A DNA stretch of 64,000 nucleotides from Pseudodesulfovibrio indicus (lineage in GTDB: Bacteria; Desulfobacterota; Desulfovibrionia; Desulfovibrionales; Desulfovibrionaceae), in NCBI RefSeq assembly GCF_001563225.1, contig NZ_CP014206.1, positions 3,577,486-3,641,485 of the forward strand, in the 5' to 3' direction. How positions within the stretch are numbered: position 1 is the stretch's first letter; every line of letters begins with the position of its first letter. Under the pieces are notes generated by a model. That model had not been told where the DNA came from. It did not search any database and saw only the letters and a program-made list of their open reading frames with translations. Position numbers and translations under genes: made by a program. Positions 36,079 to 45,058 of this stretch are shown here, one piece after another.

Positions 36079-38085
36079 ATGATAAACAATCTCTACAACA
36101 TAGGACAGACCTCGCTGCAAAACGCGCAGGTCGGCGTCAACAACGCGTCCAACAACATCGCCAACGCGAACACCCCAGGGTACCAGCGCACCTCCGTGGT
36201 CCAGAAGACCTCCGGGTCCATCACCGTCTCGGGGCTGACCCTGGGCACCGGGGCGGACGTCACGGCCATCCAGTCCGAATGGGACAAGTACGTGGAGGCG
36301 CAATACCTCGACGCCCTGGCCGACCTGGCCACCCAGTCGGCGGCCCTGGACTACCTGAACCAGCTCGACGGCCTGCTCAACCAGTCCGAGGGCGGCCTGT
36401 CCGACGTCATGGAGGAGTACTTCAGCGCCTGGAACGAGCTGGGAACGGACCCGGATTCCCTGTCCGCCCGCGAGGCCCTGCTCGGCTCCACCGAGACCCT
36501 GATCTACGCGCTGAACTCCACCACGGCGACCATCGAGGCCATGGAGGACTCCATCAACGCGGAAATCCAGGACCAGGTTTCCGAGGCCAACCAGCTCATC
36601 GAGGACATCGCCGCCATCAACGCGAGCATCGCCGCCAATCCCGACGACAATCAGGCAGTGGCCGACCGCGATCAGATGATCCGGGAGCTCGACGCCCTGA
36701 TCGGCGTGGACGTCCTGTACCAGTCCGACAACACGGTCACCATCCTGACCGAGGAGGGTTACACATTGGTAGACGGCACCGAGACCCACGATCTGGTCTA
36801 CGCCAACCCCAACGTCACCGAATCGCTGGTCCGGGACTCGGACTACGACGGCACCCTGAACTACTCCGGCGACTCCAACGAGGAGCTGCTCATCGAGTTC
36901 GTCTCCTCTGGCCCGGACGGCACGGCCCAGTTCAAGGCCTCCACCGACGGCGGCAACACCTGGCTGACCGACGAGAACGGCGACCTCCGGCTCTACACCG
37001 CCGACGGCGAGGACGGGGCCGTGGAGATCGAGGGCGTGACCATCTGGTTCGAAGACGGCAGCGGCGACCACGCCGAGGGCGACCGGTACGCGGTCATGTC
37101 CAAGTCCGGCCTGTACTGGGAATCCGGGGACGGCTCGCTCAAGAATATCACCCCCATGACCGACGACAGCGGCGATTCCGTGTCCGGTCGCACCTCCAGC
37201 GGCTCCATCGCCGGGCTGTTCACGGTCCGGGACGACGTGGTCATCCCGACCCTGGAAGGGCTGGACGACCTCGCCGAGGCGATCATTTGGGAGACCAACG
37301 CCGTCCACGCCCAGGGCGCGGGGCTGGAACACCACACCAGCCTGACCGGGACCTACTCCGTGGAGGACGACGCCGTGCCGCTGGCCGACAGCGGGCTGTA
37401 CTTCGCGGACAACATCGAGGCGGGCGAGCTGACCATCGTCACCTACGACGCGGACGGCAACGTGGCCTCCACCTCCATCCTGGACATCGACCCGGCCACG
37501 GACTCCCTGGAGTCCGTGCGGCAGAAGATCGACGACATCGACGGGCTGACGGCGCAGATCACCAGCGACGGACAGTTGCAGGTCACGGCGGACACGGACG
37601 TGGAGTTCGAGATCGCGAGCGACAGCGCCAACGTCATGGCCGCCCTGGGGATGAACACCTACTTCACCGGCACCGACGCGGGCGACATCTCCCTGAACAG
37701 CTACGTCACCGCGAACACCTCGCACATCAACACGGGCAGCGTGGGCGACGACGGCCTGGTGGCCTCCGGCTCCAACGAGACCGCCACCCTGCTGGCCGCC
37801 CTGGCTACCGCCACCTTGACCGTGGGCGAAGCCGAAACCAGCCTGACCTCGGCCACGGCCGCCCTGGTCGCCGACGTGGGCGCGGCGACCTCCGCCGCGG
37901 AGATGCAGCAAGCCTACGCCCAGACCTCCGCTACCTACCTCTACGAGCAGCAGGCCTCGACCAGCGAGGTCAACGTGGACGAGGAGCTCATCGAGTTGAC
38001 CAAATACCAGCAGGCCTACCAGGCCGCCGCGCAAATCATCAGCGTGACCAAGGAAATGATGGACACCGTCCTCGGCCTGGTCTGA
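36079..38085 (+). CDS. flgK: Flagellar hook-filament junction protein 1
   Basis: A 668-residue FlgK, the first adaptor between hook and filament. N-terminus LYNIGQTSLQNAQVGVNNAS then NNIANANTPGYQRTS, a characteristic DLATQSAALDYLNQLDGLLN helix, and C-terminus STSEVNVDEELIELTKYQQA followed by MMDTVLGLV. GGGAGG precedes the ATG. Seventeen bases separate it from flgL. Confidence 0.93.
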   Translation: MINNLYNIGQTSLQNAQVGVNNASNNIANANTPGYQRTSVVQKTSGSITVSGLTLGTGADVTAIQSEWDKYVEAQYLDALADLATQSAALDYLNQLDGLLNQSEGGLSDVMEEYFSAWNELGTDPDSLSAREALLGSTETLIYALNSTTATIEAMEDSINAEIQDQVSEANQLIEDIAAINASIAANPDDNQAVADRDQMIRELDALIGVDVLYQSDNTVTILTEEGYTLVDGTETHDLVYANPNVTESLVRDSDYDGTLNYSGDSNEELLIEFVSSGPDGTAQFKASTDGGNTWLTDENGDLRLYTADGEDGAVEIEGVTIWFEDGSGDHAEGDRYAVMSKSGLYWESGDGSLKNITPMTDDSGDSVSGRTSSGSIAGLFTVRDDVVIPTLEGLDDLAEAIIWETNAVHAQGAGLEHHTSLTGTYSVEDDAVPLADSGLYFADNIEAGELTIVTYDADGNVASTSILDIDPATDSLESVRQKIDDIDGLTAQITSDGQLQVTADTDVEFEIASDSANVMAALGMNTYFTGTDAGDISLNSYVTANTSHINTGSVGDDGLVASGSNETATLLAALATATLTVGEAETSLTSATAALVADVGAATSAAEMQQAYAQTSATYLYEQQASTSEVNVDEELIELTKYQQAYQAAAQIISVTKEMMDTVLGLV

Positions 38086-38101
38086 GCAAGGAGCGACAGC
38101 C

Positions 38102-39295
38102 ATGCGCATCAGCACCGCACAGATATTTTCCATGTCCCTGAATCAGATGAACTCGGCCCTGAACGACGTCACCGAACTGACGATCATGAACGCCAGCCAG
38201 AAACGGATCAACGCCCCGTCCGACGACCCGTCGGGCATGGGCAGGGTGGTCGAGCTGTCCGGGTACGAGAAATCCCTGTCCGGCTACATCGACAACTGCT
38301 CCACCGTCCTGGAACAACTGAGCACCGCCGACCAGGTCCTGTCCACGGCCAGCGAGACCATCACTGCGGCCCTGGAATTGGCCGAGCAGGCGTCCACCGA
38401 GACCTACACCGAGGAGGAGCTGCAGATGATGGCCCTGGAGATGGAGGGGTATCTGGACGCCCTGTACGCCATCGCCAACACCCAGCTCGGCTCCGACTCC
38501 CTCTTCGCGGGCGACGACATCGGCGACGACGCCTACGCCATGGGGCTGGGCGTGACCCAGACCAACGACTCGTTCTCCAGCAGCGACTTCACGAGCCTTG
38601 AAGGCGAGATCGAGGATACCGTGGCCGTGCGCTTCACCTCGGACGGCGTGATCGGGACCGACGCCATCGGGTACGAGTACTCCACCGACAACGGCGAGAC
38701 CTGGACCACCGCGACCCTGGCCGCCGGCGACACCGCCTTCGCCGTGGGCGACGCCACGGTGGAGCTGGCCACCGGCACGATGATCACGGCCGCGGACGAC
38801 GACGGCAACGGCTCGCAGTTCTACCTGCGCGAGGCGTGCGTCTACACCGGCTCGTCCAGGGCCATGTCCGTAGCCGTGTCCGAAAGCACGTCCGAGGACA
38901 TGAACACCGTGGGGAGCACCATCTTCGGCGGTGTGGACGAGTCCACGGGCCAGCCCTACGACTCCCCCAACCTGTTCGAGACCCTGGCCGACTGCATCGT
39001 CTACATGCAGACCGGGAACTACGACGGCGTGGCCCAATGCCTGGAGGACCTCGGCGACTGCCACGAAACCGTGGAGACCGGCGCAGCCAACCTGGGTGCG
39101 CGGGAGAACAAGATCACCTACACCCAGACCTCCCTGTCGCTGGTCAAGGAGCTGACCGCCAACTCCATCAGCAGCGAGGAGGACGCCGACGCCACCCAGC
39201 TCGTTGTCGAGCTGGAGCAGGCCAACTACGTCTACGAGGCGGTGCTCAGCACCTCCTCCAGCATCATGAGCATGTCCCTGCTCGACTACATCTAG
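38102..39295 (+). CDS. flgL: Flagellar hook-filament junction protein 2
   Basis: A 397-residue FlgL, second junction protein, related to flagellin. N-terminus MRISTAQIFSMSLNQMN, KRINAPSDDPSGMGRVVEL is the flagellin-like helix; C-terminus reads LVVELEQANYVYEAVLSTSS then MSMSLLDYI. An acidic insertion of Ser/Thr/Asp-rich sequence lies in the middle. Nine bases to fliD. Confidence 0.92.
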   Translation: MRISTAQIFSMSLNQMNSALNDVTELTIMNASQKRINAPSDDPSGMGRVVELSGYEKSLSGYIDNCSTVLEQLSTADQVLSTASETITAALELAEQASTETYTEEELQMMALEMEGYLDALYAIANTQLGSDSLFAGDDIGDDAYAMGLGVTQTNDSFSSSDFTSLEGEIEDTVAVRFTSDGVIGTDAIGYEYSTDNGETWTTATLAAGDTAFAVGDATVELATGTMITAADDDGNGSQFYLREACVYTGSSRAMSVAVSESTSEDMNTVGSTIFGGVDESTGQPYDSPNLFETLADCIVYMQTGNYDGVAQCLEDLGDCHETVETGAANLGARENKITYTQTSLSLVKELTANSISSEEDADATQLVVELEQANYVYEAVLSTSSSIMSMSLLDYI

Positions 39296-39304
39296 GAGGA
39301 AACC

Positions 39305-41023
39305 ATGGGTTACGTCTCCTCGCTCTCCAGCTCGGTGACCGCCTACGAGCCGGTCTCCACCTCCGGCGAGGTTTCCTTTTCCGGCCTGGGCAACGGCACG
39401 GACTTCTCGGAAATCATCGAAGCGACCATCAACGCCGAGAGCTTCCAGCTCGATGCCTACGAGGAACAGAAGACTGAATACGAGTACCTCATCGACCTCA
39501 TGGAGCAGCTCTCCGACGACATCGACGACTTCAACGAGGTCCTCGACGACATGGACGAGCCGGACGAGTTCTACTCCATGGTCGCCACGGTCAGCGACGA
39601 CCAGGTGGAGGTGGAGGCGGACGGCGACGCCGCTCCGGGCATCCACACCATCGAGGTCAACCAGCTCGCCCTGAACGACGTCTGGGTGAGCATGGATACC
39701 GCATACGAGTCCGAGGAATCGGTGGTGGCCGAGGAGTCCACCACCCTGACCGTCTCCTTCGGCGGAGAGAACGTGGTCATCGACGTGGCCGCCGGGACCA
39801 CCCTGGAGGGGCTGGTCTCGACCATCAACGGCTCGGTGAACGCCCGCGACAAGTTCGAGGCGTCCGTCATGGACGACGGCGACGGTTTTTACCTGGTCCT
39901 CAAGAGCGTGGACGCGGGCGCGGACAACACCCTCTCCGTGACCGACACCGGCACCCTGACCGGGATGTCGACGGCCGGTTTCACGAACACCCAAGCGGGG
40001 CAAAACTCCCAGATCAAGGTGGACGGGTTCCCCCCCGGCGCGGACGACTGGATCGAGCGCGACTCGAACTCCATCGACGACGTGGTCGAGGGGCTGACCT
40101 TCGACCTCAAGGACTCCACGGACGGCGACACCCTGCAGGTCTCGGTGGAGTACGACACCGACGACATGTACGACAAGATCATCGAGTTCCAGGAGTCCCT
40201 GAACGCGATCATCGAGGAAATCCAGATCCTGACCGGCCGCGTCACCGAGGAGGAGGACTCCGACGAGGAGACCTACACCCTGGACAGCTACGCCCTGGAC
40301 ATCGTCTACAACAACATCAAGTCCATCCTCTCGTCCTCGGCCCTGGGATTCAAGAGCTGGAGCGAGGACGAGGGCGGCGACTACTACACCGCCCTGTCGC
40401 AGATCGGCTTCTATACGGATACGGACGAGGACTCGGACACCTACGGCCAGCTGCTGCTGGACGAGGACGAGCTGGAGGACGCCCTGGACAACGACGCCGA
40501 GGCCGTGGCCTCCCTGTTCGCGGCCCGCGCCTCCGGGGAATCGGACAGCGACGGGTTCCAGGTCATCTCGGTCATCGACGGGGTGACCGAAGCCGGGGAA
40601 TACGAAGTGGAATACACCGTGTCCGGCGGGGAGCTGGTTTCGGCCACCATCAACGGGGAAGAGGCGGCCGTGGACGGCTGGACCATCCTGGCCACCGGGG
40701 GCGACGCCAGGGGTCTTTACCTGTCCGTGGGTACGACCGGGGACGGGGTGTACGACGGCACCTGCCGGGTCAAGCAGGGCAAGATAGGCGAGCTGTCCGA
40801 CAACCTGGACGGGGTGACCAACGCGGAGACCGGCTCCCTGACCATCATCATAGAGCACTACGATGAGTCGGTCACCAGCCTGGACAACCAGATATACAAC
40901 GAGGAGAAGCGCCTCGACGCCTTAGAGACGTCACTGAAGCGAAAGTACGCGGCCCTCGACGCCCGGCTCGCCACCTACGAGGCCCAGAGCTCCACCCTGA
41001 CCACCCTGCTCCAATCGCTCTAG
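39305..41023 (+). CDS. fliD: Flagellar filament cap protein
   Basis: A 572-residue filament cap. N-terminal FliD_N region GLGNGTDFSEIIEATINAES then LIDLMEQLSDDIDDF, central VDGFPPGADDWIERDSNSI, and FliD_C with KIIEFQESLNAIIEEI and the C-terminal coiled coil RKYAALDARLATYEAQSS. The sequence is rich in Asp/Glu, as are its neighbours. Last gene of the sigma-flgD-flgE-flgK-flgL-fliD operon. Confidence 0.92.
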   Translation: MGYVSSLSSSVTAYEPVSTSGEVSFSGLGNGTDFSEIIEATINAESFQLDAYEEQKTEYEYLIDLMEQLSDDIDDFNEVLDDMDEPDEFYSMVATVSDDQVEVEADGDAAPGIHTIEVNQLALNDVWVSMDTAYESEESVVAEESTTLTVSFGGENVVIDVAAGTTLEGLVSTINGSVNARDKFEASVMDDGDGFYLVLKSVDAGADNTLSVTDTGTLTGMSTAGFTNTQAGQNSQIKVDGFPPGADDWIERDSNSIDDVVEGLTFDLKDSTDGDTLQVSVEYDTDDMYDKIIEFQESLNAIIEEIQILTGRVTEEEDSDEETYTLDSYALDIVYNNIKSILSSSALGFKSWSEDEGGDYYTALSQIGFYTDTDEDSDTYGQLLLDEDELEDALDNDAEAVASLFAARASGESDSDGFQVISVIDGVTEAGEYEVEYTVSGGELVSATINGEEAAVDGWTILATGGDARGLYLSVGTTGDGVYDGTCRVKQGKIGELSDNLDGVTNAETGSLTIIIEHYDESVTSLDNQIYNEEKRLDALETSLKRKYAALDARLATYEAQSSTLTTLLQSL

Positions 41024-41381
41024 GCGGGTGCGCCGGGCCGATGGGCTCTCCCCCAGATCGGCGGGGGAGAGTCCGGGGTCGGCGTGCAGCCGCGCCAGCA
41101 CGCGCTTGAGCCTGTCCAGGGGGAGTTTTGCTGGGACAATCATCGAACGCGCCTCCGGGACGTGGTTGGGAGGACCCGCCGCCCGAAGGGACGGCGCGGG
41201 AATTGCCATACCTTCATGATCGTTCGCAGGCCCCGTCCGGATACATATTTCTTGCCGCCCGAAGCGGCGATTCCGCCCACCCGCAGTGTGAGAGTCAGGG
41301 TAAAATGTGCCCGCTTGCCCGCGCACCGCACCCGAAGGTAAGGATGAATGCGGAGGGAAGCCCGACAGGCGGAAACAAACC
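41024..41381. other. Intergenic region between fliD and fdhD
   Basis: 358 bases with no gene I can support. Near its left edge a 9-bp hairpin CTCTCCCCC (41046-41054) with GGGGGAGAG (41063-41071) may terminate the flagellar operon. Further hairpins lie near 41178-41203. A minus-strand frame starting at about 41145 has coding-like codon use over 45 residues but runs antisense into fliD and matches nothing I know. Confidence 0.5.
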
Positions 41382-42161
41382 ATGGAATCATACGAATACG
41401 ACGTCCACGAATACCGGCAGGGGTTCACGCGCAAACGTATCAGCGCCATCCGCGAGGTGCCGCTGACCATCATCCTCAACGGCCGCGAGGTGGTCACCCT
41501 GCTGTGCACGGCCAAGTATCCCGAATACCTGGCCGTGGGCTTTCTCAAGTCCGACGCCTTCCTGTCCAGCCCGGCCCAGATCACGGACCTCACCGTGCGC
41601 GACGAGGGCGACCGGCTGGTGGCCGAGGTGGACACCTGCCACGACCCGTGGAAGGACCGGATCATGGAGCGGTCCATCACCTCCGGCTGCGGCAAGGGGA
41701 CCAACTTCGGGCGCAACGTGGCGACCATCTCCAAGCGGCGCGTGGGCGGCGACATCAAGGTCCGGCCGGAGAACATCCTGGCCCTGGCCCGCGAGCTGCA
41801 CGAACGGTCCACCCTCTACAACCTCACGCGCGGCTGCCACAACTCCTCCCTGTGCACCCCGAACGAGATGCTCCTCTTCCGCGAGGACATCGGGCGGCAC
41901 AACGCCATCGACATGATCTGCGGCCAATGCTTCCTGGACGACGTGGCCGTGGACGACAAGATGATCGTCTCCACCGGGCGCATCGCCTCGGAGATCCTGC
42001 TCAAGGTGGCGCGCATCGGCATCCCGGTGCTGGCCTCCACGGCCGTGGCCACCAGCTTCTCGGTTGAGCTGGCCCGGAAGATCGGCATCACCCTGATCGG
42101 CAACATCAAGGACGACCGCTTCTGGGTCTACAACGACAGCGGCCGGATCATCGGTTTCTGA
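41382..42161 (+). CDS. fdhD: Formate dehydrogenase accessory sulfurtransferase
   Basis: A 259-residue FdhD, which passes sulfur to the Mo/W-bis-MGD cofactor of formate dehydrogenase. Seen: REVPLTIILNGREVVTLLCT, YPEYLAVGFL, SGCGKG near residue 101, CTPNEMLLFREDIGRHNAID and the C-terminal RIASEILLKVARIGIPVLAS. The usual CxxC persulfide pair is represented by one cysteine (Cys103) in SGCGKG; the second position is Lys/Gly, so the mechanism may rely on a single Cys. The ribosome site before ATG 41382 is weak (AGGCGGA). Fits the fdhE and fdhAB genes downstream. Confidence 0.9.
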   Translation: MESYEYDVHEYRQGFTRKRISAIREVPLTIILNGREVVTLLCTAKYPEYLAVGFLKSDAFLSSPAQITDLTVRDEGDRLVAEVDTCHDPWKDRIMERSITSGCGKGTNFGRNVATISKRRVGGDIKVRPENILALARELHERSTLYNLTRGCHNSSLCTPNEMLLFREDIGRHNAIDMICGQCFLDDVAVDDKMIVSTGRIASEILLKVARIGIPVLASTAVATSFSVELARKIGITLIGNIKDDRFWVYNDSGRIIGF

Positions 42162-42244
42162 CCCCGCCCGTTATAATCTCGCCCTTTCTTTAATTTCCCG
42201 CACCTTTTAGAAGCGGTTGATTTATTGGTCTATTCTATTGAAAA

Positions 42245-42262
42245 TATGCCTGTTTAGGCATA
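42245..42262. promoter_or_regulatory. 18-bp dyad upstream of fdhE
   Basis: TATGCCT-GTTT-AGGCATA, perfect 7-4-7 dyad, about 80 bases before the -24 element of the fdhE promoter. The same 7-4-7 layout and TATGCC half-site occur at 48195-48212 upstream of fdhA. Candidate binding site of a formate dehydrogenase regulator. Confidence 0.6.
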
Positions 42263-42337
42263 ATGTTGCATATTTTTATCATTGCATTCCAGCATCTTAT
42301 TCACCATTGGTGTCAAATCATGAGTAAGTGCAAAACC

Positions 42338-42354
42338 TTTGGCATGTCCGTTGC
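42338..42354 (+). promoter_or_regulatory. Sigma-54 promoter of fdhE
   Basis: TTTGGCATGTCCGTTGC: GG at 42341-42342 and GC at 42353-42354 with exactly ten bases between, and near-consensus boxes TTGGCA and TTGC. A start near 42366 gives a leader of about 37 bases before ATG 42403. Suggests RpoN and an enhancer-binding protein drive fdhE. Confidence 0.75.
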
Positions 42355-42402
42355 GCGCCCCCTACTGTTTTGCGCATACGGAAAACACTCAGAGGAAACA
42401 TC

Positions 42403-43290
42403 ATGGAACGCAATCTCACCGATGAAACCCGCAGGCTCGACAAGAAGCTCGTCCAGCTGCGCAAAAAGTCCTACATCTCCGCTGAACTCATCGACCTGCT
42501 GGACGAGGTCTCCCACCTCCAGCTGGCCGCAGTGCCCGAGGCGCGGGTGGTCCTGCCGCCCGACGCGGAGCTGACCCCGCCCCAGGCCGCGATCCAGGGC
42601 GTTTCCCTGGTGGCCCGCGAGAACTTCCCCTTTGACCAGGCCCAGGCCGAAGACCTGCTGGTCAAGCTGCTGGGCATCGTCGGCAAGGTCGAGGGACCGC
42701 TCGGCAAGGGCGCGCGACTGGTGGCCAAGGCGCTGGACGATGGCGACCTGACCCCGGCCGACCTGTTCCGCCGCTTCCTGGACGACGACACCGAGTTCTT
42801 CGGCGAATGGGCCGAACGCATGCCCGAGGCACCGCGCACCCTGCCCTTCCTGGCCTTCGCGGCCATGGGCCCGTCCATCGAGGTGGCCGCCGGAATGCTG
42901 GCCGACAAGCTGCCCGAGATGAAGGTATCCCCGGTGGGAACCTGCCCCATCTGCGGGTCCATGCCGCTGATCTCCTCCCTGGAGCAGAAGGAGGGATTCC
43001 GCCACGCCACCTGCTCGTTCTGCCGCCACGACTACCGGATCAAGCGGATCACCTGTCCGATCTGCGGCGAGGACGACCACACCAAGCTGACCTTCTTCAC
43101 CGTGGACGAGGAGCCGGGCTTCCGGGTGGACGTCTGCGACTCGTGCAAGACCTACGTCAAGACCATCGACTTCCGGAACCTGGACCGCGTGGCGCTCCCG
43201 GTGCTGGACGACCTCGACTCCCTGGCGCTCGACTATGTCGCCGCCGGGCAGGGATACAGGCGGGCGACACTGTCCGCATGGGGATTCTAA
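42403..43290 (+). CDS. fdhE: Formate dehydrogenase accessory protein
   Basis: A 295-residue FdhE, needed to mature periplasmic formate dehydrogenase. The C-terminal rubredoxin-like zinc/iron region has four Cys pairs: GTCPICGS, ATCSFCRHDYR, ITCPICGE and VCDSCKTYVK. The N-terminal half is helical. ATG 42403 has AGAGGAAA upstream; an upstream in-frame ATG would start before the sigma-54 promoter transcript and was rejected. The transposase-like gene follows after 15 bases. Confidence 0.9.
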   Translation: MERNLTDETRRLDKKLVQLRKKSYISAELIDLLDEVSHLQLAAVPEARVVLPPDAELTPPQAAIQGVSLVARENFPFDQAQAEDLLVKLLGIVGKVEGPLGKGARLVAKALDDGDLTPADLFRRFLDDDTEFFGEWAERMPEAPRTLPFLAFAAMGPSIEVAAGMLADKLPEMKVSPVGTCPICGSMPLISSLEQKEGFRHATCSFCRHDYRIKRITCPICGEDDHTKLTFFTVDEEPGFRVDVCDSCKTYVKTIDFRNLDRVALPVLDDLDSLALDYVAAGQGYRRATLSAWGF

Positions 43291-43305
43291 CGACAGGAGG
43301 CGGCC

Positions 43306-44232
43306 ATGCCTGCCCTGAACCGGGAAACCTTGCACATGAATTCGCACATCATGCCCATACTGGACGCGCCGGGAACAGCCGACTTCGAATCGCTGCTCCA
43401 CGACGACGACAAGGCCAGGGAATACCTGCTCGCCAGGACCTGGCCCCTGGGCGACCCGTTCTGTCCCCGGTGCGGGCACCGCAAGGTTTACTCCCTGTCG
43501 GGCGAGCGGCTGCGCTGCGCCAGCTGCAAATACACCTTCCAGCCCTTTTCCGGGCGCTGGATCAACAACGGCGCCCTGACCCCCAGCGAGTGGCTGCGGC
43601 TCATCGTGCTCTTTGTCGAGGAGCGCTCGGTGCACCAGATGAAGGAGGAGCTGGGGCTCTCCTACAACACGGTCTACAAGGCCCTGACCGCCATCCGGTT
43701 CGCCATCCTGGCCCACGCCCTCGACGCCCGCCAGCTCATCAGCCAGGCCACCGGGCTGGACTCCTACCTCAAGGGCAACCGGCTGACCGGCGGCCCCCGC
43801 GAGATGCGCATGGACACCATCCCGGTCTACGGCATCCTGCGCCGCGAAGAGCTGGTCTTCGTGGACCTGGTGCCGGGGTTCCAGGCCGAGACCCTGTTCC
43901 ACTTCCACATGAACTTCCACCTGAAGCTCATCCGCTCCGGCAACCTGGTCTACACCGACCGGTACAAGGAGTACGACGCGCTCATGTTCTGCGGCAACGA
44001 CTCCCTGCCCTACGAGATCATCCGGCGCTATGACGAGCCGCCGCACATCGACGCGGTCCGGGACGAGTTCTGGGAATACGCCCAGGTGCGCATCAAGAAG
44101 TTCCGGGGCATCTCCTGCCAGCGGTTCCCGCTGTACATGAAGGAGCTGGAGTTCCGCTTCAACAACCGCGACAAGTCGCTGCCGGAGATTCTGGCCGCCT
44201 ACCTCTGCGCACTGGTTCCCTCCACGGATTAG
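43306..44232 (+). CDS. ISXO2/IS1595-type transposase-like protein, probably domesticated
   Basis: A 308-residue protein. It has the zinc ribbon of IS1595 transposases (FCPRCGHRKVY ... RCASCKYTF, residues about 50-75), a helix-turn-helix stretch (LGLSYNTVYKALTAI) and the DDE-like fold: VYTDRYKEY with the second Asp, and FWEYAQVRIKKFRGI ... LYMKELEFRFNNRD. The usual first motif DExYxGG reads LDSYLKG, and the third acidic residue region is altered (HIDAVRDEFW in place of HxNGxExFW), so catalysis is doubtful. No terminal inverted repeats or target duplications are seen, AGGAGG precedes the ATG, and it sits 15 bases after fdhE. It may now be a regulator or structural DNA-binding protein. Confidence 0.75.
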   Translation: MPALNRETLHMNSHIMPILDAPGTADFESLLHDDDKAREYLLARTWPLGDPFCPRCGHRKVYSLSGERLRCASCKYTFQPFSGRWINNGALTPSEWLRLIVLFVEERSVHQMKEELGLSYNTVYKALTAIRFAILAHALDARQLISQATGLDSYLKGNRLTGGPREMRMDTIPVYGILRREELVFVDLVPGFQAETLFHFHMNFHLKLIRSGNLVYTDRYKEYDALMFCGNDSLPYEIIRRYDEPPHIDAVRDEFWEYAQVRIKKFRGISCQRFPLYMKELEFRFNNRDKSLPEILAAYLCALVPSTD

Positions 44233-44317
44233 CACCACCCCGTCTGCGGGCGACCTCTGGACACGAAATGGTTTTTTACCGTAGTGTCATAATAATCGCC
44301 AACGCACGAGGTAGGTC

Positions 44318-45031
44318 ATGCCGTCTAAAATTCTCGTCATCGATGATGAACGGCCCACTCTGTCCATGTTCCGGCTCTTTCTTGAGGCCTATGGATACGA
44401 GGTTTTCACTGCGGAAAACGGCCCGGACGGCATTGATCTGTGCCGGGCACACGCCATTCCGCTCGTCCTGACCGACATCCGCATGCCCGGCATGGACGGC
44501 ATGGAGGTCCTCCGGCTGATCAAGGAGGGCAGCCCCGCCACCGAGGTCATCGTCATCACCGGCCACGGCGACATGGACCTGGCCCTGAAGGCCCTGTCCC
44601 TCGGCGCCACGGACTTCATCAACAAGCCGATCCGGCAGAGCAACATGGACGCCGCCCTGAAACGGGCCGAGGAGCGCATCCTCTATTCCCGCGACACGAA
44701 CACCGGCTACGCCGTCAGCCGTCGGGGAGGGATCGGCATGATCGAGCTGCGGGGCATCGTCAACTCCGTGGCCGAAAAACGGCTCGACCGCGCCTTTTCC
44801 GCCGCCCTGGAAGGGAGCGCGAAGCTGATCGTCTCCTTTGCGGGCAACACCGCCATCAACGGCGCGGGCATGGCCCTCCTCACCCAGCACCTGCTCTCCT
44901 GCCGGGACAACGGCACGCCCGTGGTCCTGGCCGAGCCCCCGGACAGCATCCGGAAATCCATCGAAATGGCGGGGCTCGAAAAACTGGCCCCCGTCCACGT
45001 GACCGTCGAGGAAGCCCTCGCCAACATCTGA
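44318..45031 (+). CDS. Response regulator with STAS-like output domain (paralog 1)
   Basis: A 237-residue protein: receiver (ILVIDDERPTLSMF, Asp53 in LTDIRMPGMDG, VIVITGHGDMDLA, FINKPIRQ) followed from about residue 138 by a STAS/anti-sigma-antagonist-like domain (GMIELRGIVNSV, KLIVSFAGNTAINGAGMALL). In partner-switching STAS proteins the phosphorylated Ser sits in DSSG; here the place reads INGAG, so serine phosphorylation is unlikely. There is no DNA-binding domain, so output must be by protein contact. A close paralog with identical architecture is at 55895-56608. Followed by a periplasmic thioredoxin, as is the paralog. Confidence 0.85.
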   Translation: MPSKILVIDDERPTLSMFRLFLEAYGYEVFTAENGPDGIDLCRAHAIPLVLTDIRMPGMDGMEVLRLIKEGSPATEVIVITGHGDMDLALKALSLGATDFINKPIRQSNMDAALKRAEERILYSRDTNTGYAVSRRGGIGMIELRGIVNSVAEKRLDRAFSAALEGSAKLIVSFAGNTAINGAGMALLTQHLLSCRDNGTPVVLAEPPDSIRKSIEMAGLEKLAPVHVTVEEALANI

Positions 45032-45058
45032 CCGTCAACCGCGAACGGAGTCCATCCC

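Noticed and set aside
41000-41145. Short minus-strand protein beginning MIVPAKLPLDRLKRVLARL
   Set aside because: Codon use looks real but the frame continues antisense through fliD, with no recognisable family; not supportable as a gene.
43306-44232. Active insertion sequence
   Set aside because: No terminal inverted repeats or target-site duplication found and catalytic motifs are altered.
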